DNA of 64,000 nt from Desulfobotulus mexicanus (GTDB lineage: Bacteria > Desulfobacterota > Desulfobacteria > Desulfobacterales > ASO4-4). The stretch lies in NCBI RefSeq assembly GCF_006175995.1, contig NZ_VDMB01000015.1:25110-89109 (forward strand), written 5' to 3'. Position numbers and translations under genes: made by a program. Within the stretch, counting starts at the first letter, position 1. Each line of letters opens with the position of its first letter. Below, in pieces: positions 1 to 8,157 of this stretch. Below the pieces are notes generated by a model. The model ran no database searches. It saw only the letters and a program-made list of their open reading frames with translations, and was not told where the DNA came from.

Positions 1-106
1 CTTCTTCAAAGTGTACTTCATGACATAGGGGTATTATTTTTTCCAGTTCTTCGTGGGTCAGCTTTTCCAGTATGGGGTAATTTTTTAGGATTTCACTTGT
101 AATCAT
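1..106 (-). CDS. Cyclic nucleotide-binding domain protein (N-terminus only)
   Basis: The minus strand opens with ATG at 106-104 and stays open for 35 codons to the window edge, so only the N-terminus is present. A purine-rich ribosome site (AAAGGAAG) lies just upstream. The readable protein has LEKLTHEELEKIIPLCHEV followed by HFEE, which is the typical lead-in to a Crp/Fnr-type cyclic-nucleotide-binding fold, where a short helix precedes the first beta strand. It follows the antiporter operon by about 90 nt in the same direction and could be cotranscribed with it. Whether a DNA-binding or other output domain follows cannot be seen, so the assignment is a family-level guess. Confidence 0.55.
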   Translation of the reverse strand, partial: MITSEILKNYPILEKLTHEELEKIIPLCHEVHFEE

Positions 107-195
107 TCAAGGCTTCCTTTCGTGGAAGGTAAATTCCGTTGCCAGTTTGCTGCAGCCTTTCTTCAGCTGGAAGGGCGGCTTGCAGCAAGGGTGGA

Positions 196-1989
196 TCAGC
201 CTGCGAAAAAGAAAAGGATTATAAGTAAAAAAACCACAGCAGCAGCGCCCAGGCCAAGGGGTGTTGTGCCAGTGCTGTACATTGATTTGACTTTTTTTTC
301 TGTTTTTTTATCCGTAAAGGGCCGCAGCGGGGCCAAGGTCAGTATCAGGGGGATGTTTTTGGCAAAAGCCGCCAGTTTAGGTGTCAGTTTTTCAGCAACC
401 AGCTTTTCAGTGTTTTCATTGAGCCTGTTAAGGCTGTGGTCCATTATTGTATAAAATGCGCTGCTGCCTGCAATGAAGGCGATATCTGTATCTGCTGGTT
501 TGATTGCTGGTTTTTCCGTGGATTTGTCTTTTTTCTTAGCAGCCTTCACCATGAGAACAAAAAGCCATACCCCCACAGCCATTACGAGGAGCTGTTTGCC
601 AAGATGTTTGAGGGTATAGGGGGTGTAGTCCATTGTATGGGGAAGTATGCGGTAAAGGGCATCGGGGAAAAAACCCAGATAAAAGGACATTAGAGCTGTG
701 AGACCCATGGCAATGAGCATACAGGCAGGGGCTTCTTTTGCAGATGGTTCACTGGGCGTGTCTTTGCCTCCAAACCAGATGTAGTAAGGAAGTTTCAGTC
801 CTACGGAAATCCAGGTGCCAAGACTGGACAGAAGAAGCATGATCCAGAGAATGTTTCTTCCTGAATAGTCTGCTGCTGAAAGGATGATATCTTTGGAAAT
901 GAATCCTGAGGTCAGGGGCGCTGCGGATATGGAAATGCCTCCCACAATTGTGAATGCAAGAGTCAGCGGCATGAGTTTGCTTAGGCCGCCCAGCTCCTTG
1001 ATTTTTACACTGCCTGCCATCTGGAGTACAGCTCCTGCCCCCATAAACAGCAGAGTTTTGTATATGACATTGGTATAGGCGTGGGCTACGGCACCGTTGA
1101 TGGCAAGGGTGGTGCCAATGCCTACGGCGCAAACCATATATCCTATCTGGCAGACAATGTGATAGGCCAGAATCCGTCGTGCATCCGTAGTTATCAGGGC
1201 GTATATGACACCATATACGGCCATGAAGGCGCCGATGATGGCAAGAATGTCAAATCCGGGAAAGGCCCGACAGAGAACATATACAGCAGTTTTTGTTGTA
1301 AAGGCACTTAAGAATACCGCCCCTGTAACCGTTGCTTCAGGGTATGCATCCGGAAGCCAGGCATGGAGGGGAGGAGCGGCGGCATTGACTAGAAATCCTG
1401 CCATTATGAGATATTCGGCAAGTCCTGCCTGATCCGGATGAAAACGGGTAAAGGAAAGATCTCCACCCGTGGCCTGGTAGTGGATAATAATGCCAGCCAG
1501 AAGAATAAGCCCACCTGCAACGTGCATGAGTATGTAGTGAAAAGCTGCATCATAGGCTGTTTTGTTTTTTCTGGCAAGGATGAGAAAGGTAGAGGCGACA
1601 GCCATTATTTCCCAGAAGATGTAAAGGGAAAGCAGATCACCGGCAAAGGTGACCCCCAGCGCACCACCTGCATAGAAAAGGGCTGATATATGCTGCACAT
1701 TATCCTGCAGCTTAAGTGCATACATGACGCTTAAAAAGCATATAATGGCAAAGATGATTCCAAAGGGTCTGGCAAGACTGTCCATGCGACCGAAAATAAG
1801 GTCAAAATCCATGAACTTAAGTGTCCAGTGTATGCCATCGGGCGTATTGAGAATAACGGCAAGGGCAAGCAGGGGCAGAAGCAGCATCCAGAAAGATCTG
1901 ACACTTCTGGACATGAGCGGGATGAACAGAGCACCACCGATTAGAATAAGCGCAGGGGGAATGCCGCTGCCGAATAGGGTCTGGTACAT
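196..1989 (-). CDS. Third MrpD/NuoM-like antiporter subunit
   Basis: This is an integral membrane protein of 597 residues of the proton-conducting NuoL/M/N-MrpA/D family. The core has the family features: a TM5-type glutamate in LLSLYIFWEIMAVAST, the PPLHAWLPDAYPEA loop, a lysine in AFTTKTAVYVLCR, and the late SGFISKDIIL segment. After the core there is a polar linker rich in Lys (about residues 475-500) and one more C-terminal hydrophobic helix, which makes it longer than the two sister subunits. It is the last of nine co-oriented genes and starts 63 nt after the previous stop, with an AGGAG site. In Mrp and Mbh complexes such subunits move protons or Na+ across the inner membrane. The exact ion cannot be told from sequence. 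Confidence 0.85.
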   Translation of the reverse strand: MYQTLFGSGIPPALILIGGALFIPLMSRSVRSFWMLLLPLLALAVILNTPDGIHWTLKFMDFDLIFGRMDSLARPFGIIFAIICFLSVMYALKLQDNVQHISALFYAGGALGVTFAGDLLSLYIFWEIMAVASTFLILARKNKTAYDAAFHYILMHVAGGLILLAGIIIHYQATGGDLSFTRFHPDQAGLAEYLIMAGFLVNAAAPPLHAWLPDAYPEATVTGAVFLSAFTTKTAVYVLCRAFPGFDILAIIGAFMAVYGVIYALITTDARRILAYHIVCQIGYMVCAVGIGTTLAINGAVAHAYTNVIYKTLLFMGAGAVLQMAGSVKIKELGGLSKLMPLTLAFTIVGGISISAAPLTSGFISKDIILSAADYSGRNILWIMLLLSSLGTWISVGLKLPYYIWFGGKDTPSEPSAKEAPACMLIAMGLTALMSFYLGFFPDALYRILPHTMDYTPYTLKHLGKQLLVMAVGVWLFVLMVKAAKKKDKSTEKPAIKPADTDIAFIAGSSAFYTIMDHSLNRLNENTEKLVAEKLTPKLAAFAKNIPLILTLAPLRPFTDKKTEKKVKSMYSTGTTPLGLGAAAVVFLLIILFFFAG

Positions 1990-2052
1990 GGGAGAACTCC
2001 TGTGCTTTATGTCATTGACATGGACTCATGATAGAATAAGTTTCATCCATTG

Positions 2053-3534
2053 CTAGCCGCCCATTATCTGCGTGACGGCAAGCTGGGTCAGCCTGAAAAA
2101 AGGCTGTGGATAAAAGAACAGGACAATGCAGCCTATGGCTGTGATGCTCAGCGGATAAAGACACCAGGGAGGTGACTCCTTGATACCTTCATCTTTGTAT
2201 AAATCCTCTTCCGGTGGGCAGAAAAAGGCATTGTAGACAATGGGCAGAAAATAGGCTGCATTGAGAATGGAGCTTACCAGCAGCACCACTAAAAATGCGA
2301 TCTGTCCGGATTCCAGGGTACCGATGACCAGATACCACTTGGAAAGAAAGCCACCTGTGGGTGGCAGGCCTATTACGGAAAGGGCTCCGATGAAAAAGGC
2401 TGCCATGGTAATGGGCATGCGCCTGCCTATACCCTTCATCTGGCTTATGTATTTTTTTCCTGAGGCAACAAAAATAGCACCTGCACAGAAAAAGAGGGTT
2501 ATTTTTCCAAATGCATGCATGGTGATATGCATCATGGCACCTTGAAGGGCTGCAGGGGTTAGCAGGGCTACGCCTAATATAATGTAGGAGAGCTGGCCCA
2601 CCGTGGAAAAGGCCAGTCGTCTTTTAAGCTCATTCTGGCTCAAGGCCATCAGTGAGGAAACCAGTATGGTTATGCTGGCAAGTATAGCAATTATGGTGCC
2701 AATGCCAGCATCGGAAAGGGGGCTGGTGCCAAGGGTCCCGGTGAGAGCCCGGAATACGCAGAAAACCCCCACCTTTACAACAGCAACTGCGTGGAGCAGT
2801 GCGCTGACAGGCGTGGGTGCCACCATGGCTACGGGGAGCCAGGAGTGAAGGGGCATGATACCTGCCTTGGCAAAGCCGAAGGTAAGCATCAGGGCCAGTA
2901 CCAGCAGGGTGCTTTTGCCGGTCTCAGGGGAAAGAACTCCCCCTGCGGTGAAGTCCAGAGTTCCGGCCTGGACATAGACATAAAGCATCGCCGGGAATGC
3001 CAGAAGTACAGATGCGCCGAGAAGATAGGCTATATATTTTCTGCCTGATACCCTTCCTTCATGATCCTGGTTATGGGCAACAAGGGGGTAGGTGGCAAAG
3101 CTCAGCATCTCATAGAAAAGATACATGGTTAAGAGGTTGGCTGAGAAGGCAACACCTATGGTGGCGGAAAGAGAGATGGCAAAAAAGCTGAAGTAACGGG
3201 TCTGGCTGTGTTCGTCAAGGCCCCTCATATAACCAATGGAGTAAGCGGAGGTTACTATCCAGAGGGAAGATGAGACCAGAGCGAAAAGCATACCAAAGGC
3301 ATCCACCCTGAGGGCTATGGGTACGCCGGGAATTACTTCGGCAATGGTGAAATGTATGGTTCCACCCTGAAGGATGAAGGGAGCCATGGAAATAACGAGG
3401 CCAAATTTTATAAAGGCGGCTGCAAAAGTCCAGGCCTCTCTGGCATTTATATTTTTGCTGGATACAATGGCCGGGACGACTGCCAGCGACACCAGAAGTG
3501 CAAGGAGAGGCGTTATGCTGTATAAGGTTTCCAT
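2053..3534 (-). CDS. Second MrpD/NuoM-like antiporter subunit
   Basis: This 493-residue polytopic protein belongs to the NuoL/M/N-MrpA/D family. Diagnostic segments are LLTMYLFYEMLSFATYPLV (the TM5 glutamate), KAGIMPLHSWLPVAM (the lateral-helix entry loop) and GLPPTGGFLSKWYL near residue 390. The segment ALLHAVAVVKVGVF carries the conserved His and Lys of NuoL and MrpA-type subunits, so it is slightly more NuoL/MrpA-like than its neighbours. It lies 2 nt after the preceding mnhD-like gene, so translation is probably coupled. It is expected to be an inner-membrane ion channel subunit of the same complex. It may be the counterpart of the N-terminal part of MrpA, which is otherwise missing from this operon. 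Confidence 0.87.
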   Translation of the reverse strand: METLYSITPLLALLVSLAVVPAIVSSKNINAREAWTFAAAFIKFGLVISMAPFILQGGTIHFTIAEVIPGVPIALRVDAFGMLFALVSSSLWIVTSAYSIGYMRGLDEHSQTRYFSFFAISLSATIGVAFSANLLTMYLFYEMLSFATYPLVAHNQDHEGRVSGRKYIAYLLGASVLLAFPAMLYVYVQAGTLDFTAGGVLSPETGKSTLLVLALMLTFGFAKAGIMPLHSWLPVAMVAPTPVSALLHAVAVVKVGVFCVFRALTGTLGTSPLSDAGIGTIIAILASITILVSSLMALSQNELKRRLAFSTVGQLSYIILGVALLTPAALQGAMMHITMHAFGKITLFFCAGAIFVASGKKYISQMKGIGRRMPITMAAFFIGALSVIGLPPTGGFLSKWYLVIGTLESGQIAFLVVLLVSSILNAAYFLPIVYNAFFCPPEEDLYKDEGIKESPPWCLYPLSITAIGCIVLFFYPQPFFRLTQLAVTQIMGG

Positions 3535-3536
3535 AT

Positions 3537-5087
3537 TCAGAGTACCTGTCCGGGAATCGTCGGGTTAATAAAAAGGTTTACAATGCCTCCTGTTAAAAAG
3601 CCCAGTGCCAGGAGGGTCAGTGCCACAATAATAAGGGGGATTACCATGGATAAACGAGCTTCAGCCATTGCAAGGACGGGAGGTCCGTGGTGACCATGAT
3701 CCCTGTTGTCATGTTCTTTGGAGTAGTGGTCGCAGGTGTCGTCCGGTGTTTCAAAGAAAGCAATTTCAAAAACTTTGAAAAATAGAATGGCGTTGATTAT
3801 GCTGGCGGAAAGCAGGGCGACTACAAAACCCCAGTGCCCGGCTTCGATACCGCCTGATATGAGATACCATTTGCTGAAAAAACCGCAGGTGGGTGGAATG
3901 CCTATGATTGCAAGGCCGGCAATGACCAGTGCTCCCATGGAAAAGGGCATGGTCTGGAAGAGCCCCTTGAGATCTGAGAAGGCATCTGCACCTTTTTTTG
4001 CACGTATGTTGGCGGCTACCATGAATACGCAGAGGGTCATGGCGGCATCATTGACAATGTGGAGCATGGCTCCTGTCATGCCAGCCCTGTTACCCAGCCA
4101 GAAGCCACCCACCATATAAGCGACTTCAACAATAATGATGTAGGTGAGCATTCTTTTGAAGCTTTTCTGGGCAAGGGCCATGAAGGCACCCGCAAAGATA
4201 CCGATGGTGGCAAGCCAGACCATGGCGTCGGCAATTATTCCCGTTTCAAAGGCCAGAGAAAGCGGGAAAACTGACAGAACAAGCCTGATCATGATGTAGA
4301 TGCTGACCTTGGTTGTCAGGGCTGCCATAACATTGGTGGTGGCATCCGGAGCGTAGGTGTAGGCATTGGGAAGCCAGCCATGAACCGGGAATGCTGCCAT
4401 TTTAGCCAAAACACCTGTGATGCAGAGGGCAAAGGCCATGGTGATGGTTGGGTTGGGTCCCATATCCTGAAGGATGATGGCAATATCCGTCATGTTCAGG
4501 GAACCTGTGGCAATGTAGATGTAGGCTACACCCATGAGGTAAAAACTTGCCCCTATGGTGCCCATCAGGAGATAGTTCAGTGCAGCAAAGGGTGCCCGGT
4601 TGTGTCCCATACCTATAAGTGCATAGGCAGAAAGGGATGCAATTTCCAGAAGAACATAAAGATTGAATAAATCCTCTGTTGCAACCATGCCTGCAAGGCC
4701 GGATACAAAGAACACATAAAGTGCATACCAGGCAGGGGTCTTTTCGGCAAAATCCTTTTCAGCCTTTGTCTTTGATGCCACAAGATTGATAAGGGCTACG
4801 GCCATTATGGTTACAAGGATAATGGCACTGAAGGTGTCGATGCGGTAGGCGATACCAAAGGGGGGTATCCATCCTGCCATATGATAAACCAGAATTTCGC
4901 CCTTTGCCGTTGTGATGAGCATATGCACTGCGGCAGCAAGACCTGAAACAAGGCCAATGAGGGCAAGGGGAAAGGCCCATTTACGGTTGGCCCATCCGGC
5001 GGCAGCCGAGGCCATACCCCAGAGAAAGGGGGCCATGACAACAAGGACGGGAGAATGTTGACTGAATTCCATCATAATCGGATCCAT
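3537..5087 (-). CDS. mnhD: Na+/H+ antiporter subunit D (MrpD/MnhD/MbhH type)
   Basis: This 516-residue membrane protein is the first of three antiporter-like subunits in a row. It shows DLFNLYVLLEIASLSAYALI (TM5 glutamate), KMAAFPVHGWLPNAYTYAP, a lysine in AALTTKVSIYIMIR, and IGIPPTCGFFSKWYLISGG. It sits directly after the mnhC-like gene, where MrpD is found in Mrp operons and MbhH in archaeal mbh operons. A short His-rich stretch near residues 455-470 (HYSKEHDNRDHGHHG) lies in a loop and could bind metal, though this is only an observation. The role is ion translocation in the inner membrane as part of a multisubunit complex. Confidence 0.9.
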   Translation of the reverse strand: MDPIMMEFSQHSPVLVVMAPFLWGMASAAAGWANRKWAFPLALIGLVSGLAAAVHMLITTAKGEILVYHMAGWIPPFGIAYRIDTFSAIILVTIMAVALINLVASKTKAEKDFAEKTPAWYALYVFFVSGLAGMVATEDLFNLYVLLEIASLSAYALIGMGHNRAPFAALNYLLMGTIGASFYLMGVAYIYIATGSLNMTDIAIILQDMGPNPTITMAFALCITGVLAKMAAFPVHGWLPNAYTYAPDATTNVMAALTTKVSIYIMIRLVLSVFPLSLAFETGIIADAMVWLATIGIFAGAFMALAQKSFKRMLTYIIIVEVAYMVGGFWLGNRAGMTGAMLHIVNDAAMTLCVFMVAANIRAKKGADAFSDLKGLFQTMPFSMGALVIAGLAIIGIPPTCGFFSKWYLISGGIEAGHWGFVVALLSASIINAILFFKVFEIAFFETPDDTCDHYSKEHDNRDHGHHGPPVLAMAEARLSMVIPLIIVALTLLALGFLTGGIVNLFINPTIPGQVL

Positions 5088-5118
5088 ATGCGCTGAAAAG
5101 CGCTTTTAAGGTGCCGCT

Positions 5119-5502
5119 TCAGTGGGACTGAATGACACGGTTAATTTCATCTTCCTCGAGGGTACCGTATATTCTATAGACCTTTACAGTCAGAGTCAGG
5201 GCTACGCCCAGGGTTGCCACGGCAACTACAATGGCCGTAAGCATGAGAACATGGGGCAGGGGGTTCAGGTACATTACAGGGTCAATGGCTCCCTTGCTTT
5301 CCTCCATAAGAATGGGCAGGGTGGCATCATGCTTGAAGGATGCGGATATAAAAAAAAGGATGATGGATGTTTGAAAAATAAACAGTCCGATAATCTTTTT
5401 CACAAGGTTTGTTTTGGAAATCATGGCGTACATTCCAAGAAAGAAAAGGAAGATACAGCCCCAGTAGTTGTATTTTCCGACAAAATAGGCAACAGCGTCC
5501 AT
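5119..5502 (-). CDS. mnhC: Na+/H+ antiporter subunit C (NuoK-like)
   Basis: This 127-residue protein has three predicted membrane helices and is homologous to NuoK and MrpC. The family signature is visible in KKIIGLFIFQTSIILFFIS and in DPVMYLNPLPHVLMLTAIVV, where the Asn-Pro-Leu-Pro-His block is typical of MrpC. Its length matches the MrpC family (about 110-130 residues). It starts 2 nt after the stop of the MnhB-like gene and precedes the mnhD gene by about 30 nt, the conserved B-C-D order. It is an inner-membrane structural and channel subunit. Confidence 0.9.
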   Translation of the reverse strand: MDAVAYFVGKYNYWGCIFLFFLGMYAMISKTNLVKKIIGLFIFQTSIILFFISASFKHDATLPILMEESKGAIDPVMYLNPLPHVLMLTAIVVAVATLGVALTLTVKVYRIYGTLEEDEINRVIQSH

Positions 5503-5504
5503 TT

Positions 5505-6341
5505 TCAGAGTCCCTCGTCCTGCTGTCCTGCGGAAGACAGGTTGTAGTAGATCCAGACCATAACGGCCATGACTGCCATAGTCACTCCGATTTCCACAAT
5601 AAGAATGCTGTGGGACCGTGCCATGACTGCATCGCTCAGGAGGAAAGGAGCCAGAATCTCATAATTGAGATAATCCATGCCAAGAAGAAGACATATAAGG
5701 CCGGTACCTGCGAATATGGCCACTCCGATGATGGACCAGAGGGCGGCTGTGCGTTCGCTCATGCGCTGGATGGATGTTTTCAGGTTGTGGCTGATGGCCA
5801 GCAGAATTATTGTGGCTCCAAGAACAACACCTGCCTGAAATCCGCCTCCGGGACTGTAATGACCATGGGCCAGCACATAGAGGGAATATATCTGAAGAAA
5901 AGGAATGAGACAGCGGCATGTGGTTCTTATTATCGGGTCATAGGGTGTCCATAGTGCGTCTATGGGCCTGAATGCTTTGGAATCCTCGCGGGGGAGCTTT
6001 CCTTTTTCATCAATTCGAATAGTTGCGCCTGTTGGAATATGTCTGTAGTAGTGCGGTCCGCCTTTTCTGCCCTTGCCCCTTGAGCGGAGCAGAAAAAAGC
6101 ATGCCAGTCCGGCAGCGAGAACAACAGCTGCCTCAAACATGGTGTCATAAGAGCGATAGTCAGCCAGCACTACGGCCACCATGTTGGGAGCATTGGTATG
6201 CGCATAGGCATTTTCAATAAAAAAAGGGGACAGGTGCGCACTGGCAGGTGATTCAGGATCTCCCCACATGGGCAGATAGTGTGCGTTTATTAAGAGGATT
6301 CCGCCAGCAAAAACACAAAGTATAAGGGCTAGTTTTTTCAA
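5505..6341 (-). CDS. mnhB: MbhE/MrpA C-terminal domain fused to MnhB
   Basis: This protein of 278 residues combines two modules. Residues about 1-90 hold an N-terminal hydrophobic helix, a periplasmic loop and the block NMVAVVLADYRSYDTMFE, which corresponds to the very C-terminal part of MrpA (the separate MbhE protein in archaeal Mbh). After a basic linker (RGKGRKGG), residues about 145-275 form a four-helix MnhB domain with YVLAHGHYSPGGGFQAGV, the signature loop of MrpB. The start overlaps the preceding DUF4040 gene by 4 nt (ATGA), so the two are coupled. The fusion explains why no separate mrpA is present: its C-terminal pieces are carried by this gene and the one before it. Confidence 0.88.
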   Translation of the reverse strand: MKKLALILCVFAGGILLINAHYLPMWGDPESPASAHLSPFFIENAYAHTNAPNMVAVVLADYRSYDTMFEAAVVLAAGLACFFLLRSRGKGRKGGPHYYRHIPTGATIRIDEKGKLPREDSKAFRPIDALWTPYDPIIRTTCRCLIPFLQIYSLYVLAHGHYSPGGGFQAGVVLGATIILLAISHNLKTSIQRMSERTAALWSIIGVAIFAGTGLICLLLGMDYLNYEILAPFLLSDAVMARSHSILIVEIGVTMAVMAVMVWIYYNLSSAGQQDEGL

Positions 6342-6580
6342 TCTTTGGTCCTCCTTGTGGTCTGGAAAACCGTTGCAACAAAAAAGACTGTACTGACACC
6401 GGCCCCTACGGTTGCTTCGGTAAAGGCCACATCCACAGCCCCCATGACGGCCAGCAGCAGGCAGATTAGAAAGCTGTATGCACTGGTAACAATGGCGGCT
6501 GCCATGAGATCCTTCACTGTAAGGGCTCCAATGGCGCAGAAGATAATAAGGGTGAAGACTATGATATCAAGGGTGATCAT
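6338..6580 (-). CDS. DUF4040/MbhD-like subunit
   Basis: This small membrane protein of 80 residues has about three helices: ITLDIIVFTLIIFCAIGALT, a middle helix, then AVDVAFTEATVGAGVSTVFF. The last block is the hallmark of the MbhD/DUF4040 module, which in MrpA forms the helices just before the C-terminal MbhE part. The chosen ATG at 6580 has a GGAGGG site and overlaps the mnhG stop by 4 nt; an in-frame start ten codons upstream lies inside mnhG and is unlikely. As a free-standing subunit it matches archaeal Mbh/Mbx operons rather than a canonical single-gene MrpA. Confidence 0.85.
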   Translation of the reverse strand: MITLDIIVFTLIIFCAIGALTVKDLMAAAIVTSAYSFLICLLLAVMGAVDVAFTEATVGAGVSTVFFVATVFQTTRRTKD

Positions 6581-6918
6581 GGGCTTTTCCCTCCGTCGTG
6601 GCGGGTCCATGGTTTCATCCCCGCCCGTCTGCCGGCATCTGCTATGGCGTGGGTGGCTGTGGGGCTGGTAATAAAGACAAAAACGGCAATGAGAATAATT
6701 TTCAGGCTTGTGATGATGCCGTGCATGTCAGGGTGCTGCGACAGTACATAGAGTAGGGCAGCTCCCAGCAGGCATACAAGGGCTGTGGTATCCAGAAGGC
6801 TGGCTGCATGAAGCCTTGTATAGAAGTCCGGCATGCGCAGAATGCCCAAAGCACCTCCCAGAACAAAGATGCAGCCCGCTATCAGGAGCAGGGCAATGAG
6901 AATGTCAAAAATAATCAT
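6577..6918 (-). CDS. mnhG: Na+/H+ antiporter subunit G
   Basis: This 113-residue protein has three predicted helices and belongs to the MnhG/PhaG family. The signature GALGILRMPDFYTRLHAAS is clear (Arg-Met-Pro-Asp-x-Tyr-x-Arg-x-His), followed by a helix and the late FITSPTATHAIADAGRRAG block that is typical of MnhG. It follows mnhF by 5 nt and overlaps the next gene by 4 nt, so it is part of one transcriptional and translational unit. It is a small inner-membrane subunit of the antiporter module. Confidence 0.92.
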   Translation of the reverse strand: MIIFDILIALLLIAGCIFVLGGALGILRMPDFYTRLHAASLLDTTALVCLLGAALLYVLSQHPDMHGIITSLKIILIAVFVFITSPTATHAIADAGRRAGMKPWTRHDGGKSP

Positions 6919-6923
6919 GGTCC

Positions 6924-7238
6924 TTATCCTTTGTCCGGGTTTTGTGAAGGGGGCGCTGGATCCTCGTGCAATCCCCGTCTTTTCTGAAAATAGCGGGAGG
7001 CAGCCAGTACGGCAATGAAGTTGAGCATGGCGTAGGCCAGGGCAATGTCCACAAGCATGTCCACCCGCTGATACATGACACCAATGATGATCAGAAGAGG
7101 GGTGGTTTTTGATCCGATGGCATTGACGCCGATGATGTGGTCAAGGCTTGTTGGCCCCCGTACGGCACGGTAAAGACCCGCAGCCATTGCCATGGCTATA
7201 AAGATGGCTGCAGTATTGAAAAGGGTGTCTATGAACAT
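6924..7238 (-). CDS. mnhF: Na+/H+ antiporter subunit F
   Basis: This 104-residue protein has three hydrophobic helices of the MnhF/PhaF family. The conserved RAVRGPTSLDHIIGVNAIGSK block, with Arg-Gly-Pro and a conserved Asp before the second helix, is diagnostic. The second half, VDMLVDIALAYAMLNFIAVLA, carries the family Asp-Ile-Ala-x-Ala-Tyr motif. Its C-terminus is polar and Pro-rich. It starts 2 nt after mnhE and precedes mnhG, which is the conserved E-F-G order. Confidence 0.92.
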   Translation of the reverse strand: MFIDTLFNTAAIFIAMAMAAGLYRAVRGPTSLDHIIGVNAIGSKTTPLLIIIGVMYQRVDMLVDIALAYAMLNFIAVLAASRYFQKRRGLHEDPAPPSQNPDKG

Positions 7239-7240
7239 GT

Positions 7241-7759
7241 TTATTCTCCAAAGGTCCGGGCGATGCGTTGCTCCATTTCACCGGGCAGGGACTCACTTGA
7301 TTGTCTGTCCAGGGCGTGGACGGTGAACCTGCCAGAGGATGCAATGGAAAGGGTTATGGTTCCCGGTGTCAGGGTAATGGAATTGCCGAAGGTCACCTTC
7401 CCGGTCTCATTTTGTATCCGGGTCTGGAAGCGGATGATATGGGGGTTTATTTTTTCTTTGAGATCAGGATGAAACACCAGTTTAAGAACGTGGATGCCTG
7501 ACAGGAGAATCTGCCAGAGGAGCCAGCCGATGTATAAGAAGAAGCGGTACCAGAGGGCAGGACTGTGTCCTTTCAGGCCATTGGGGAAAAGCAGATCATG
7601 GGAAAACCAAGCCACAAGGGCTGAGGAAATGGCACCCAGTCCCAGATGAAAAAGATCGAACATCCCGGAAAGAAGCATCCATGTCAGCATTAGGACGCAC
7701 CATGTGAGTAGCAGGGCGGGGCCTTTGCTGGGTTTGGGGGGGCTGTCTGTGGGTATCAC
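7241..7759 (-). CDS. mnhE: Na+/H+ antiporter subunit E, first gene of the operon
   Basis: This protein of 172 residues is of the MnhE/PhaE family. It has two N-terminal helices, a further hydrophobic stretch ending in the GIHVLKLVFHPDLKEKINP motif, and a cytoplasmic C-terminal domain with the typical NSITLTPGTITL block. The start is GTG at 7759 with a strong AAGGAGGG site 8 nt upstream, so a non-ATG start is well supported. It is the promoter-proximal gene of nine (E-F-G-DUF4040-B-C-D-D-D), the same order as mbhA-H in archaeal membrane-bound hydrogenase operons. No hydrogenase genes are in view, so an Mrp-like antiporter or an accessory to another complex are both possible. Confidence 0.92.
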   Translation of the reverse strand: MIPTDSPPKPSKGPALLLTWCVLMLTWMLLSGMFDLFHLGLGAISSALVAWFSHDLLFPNGLKGHSPALWYRFFLYIGWLLWQILLSGIHVLKLVFHPDLKEKINPHIIRFQTRIQNETGKVTFGNSITLTPGTITLSIASSGRFTVHALDRQSSESLPGEMEQRIARTFGE

Positions 7760-8157
7760 CTTGTCCCTCCTTGAAACTAGGGTTGATATTGCATTTTAGT
7801 ATGGAATGAAACATTTTGAAACTATAGATTTTGACTCTTTTGGTGCCCAAGTGATAAAATCATAAAAAAGCTATCCCAAGGATTTTTGAAATTCAACTTT
7901 TTTCGGACTGACCAGAAAAAAAAATCTGTTTTTTGGATGTTAGTCACGAGTATTGTCTTGAAAAGCAAGTGGTTATGTTTTTGTCTTAAAACGTTTCATA
8001 ATGTTTTTGGTGAAGTTTTGAAGAAATAAGTTTCTGTTATGCACTAAGAAAAATATCTGGACTTGACCCTTCGGGTCTGAAAGGATATATGCAAAAAATA
8101 TAGGTAGATGAGAAAGGCTTACCCCTTGTTACCCCTAAAATTGTGTATGGAGGCATG
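7760..8157. other. Divergent intergenic region between mnhE and dppA
   Basis: This AT-rich stretch of about 400 bp must hold the promoters of the leftward antiporter operon and the rightward peptide-transporter operon. A small hairpin, GACCC-TTC-GGGTC, lies at 8065-8077 in the would-be 5' leader of dppA. No convincing -35/-10 pair, operator or riboswitch was recognised, and no plausible gene is present. Confidence 0.6.

Noticed and set aside
122..454. Plus-strand open frame over the end of the antiporter operon
   Set aside because: It overlaps the 3' part of a strong membrane-protein gene on the other strand and shows no family features.
8065..8077. GACCC-TTC-GGGTC hairpin before dppA as a terminator or attenuator
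   Set aside because: The stem is only 5 bp and no T-run follows.
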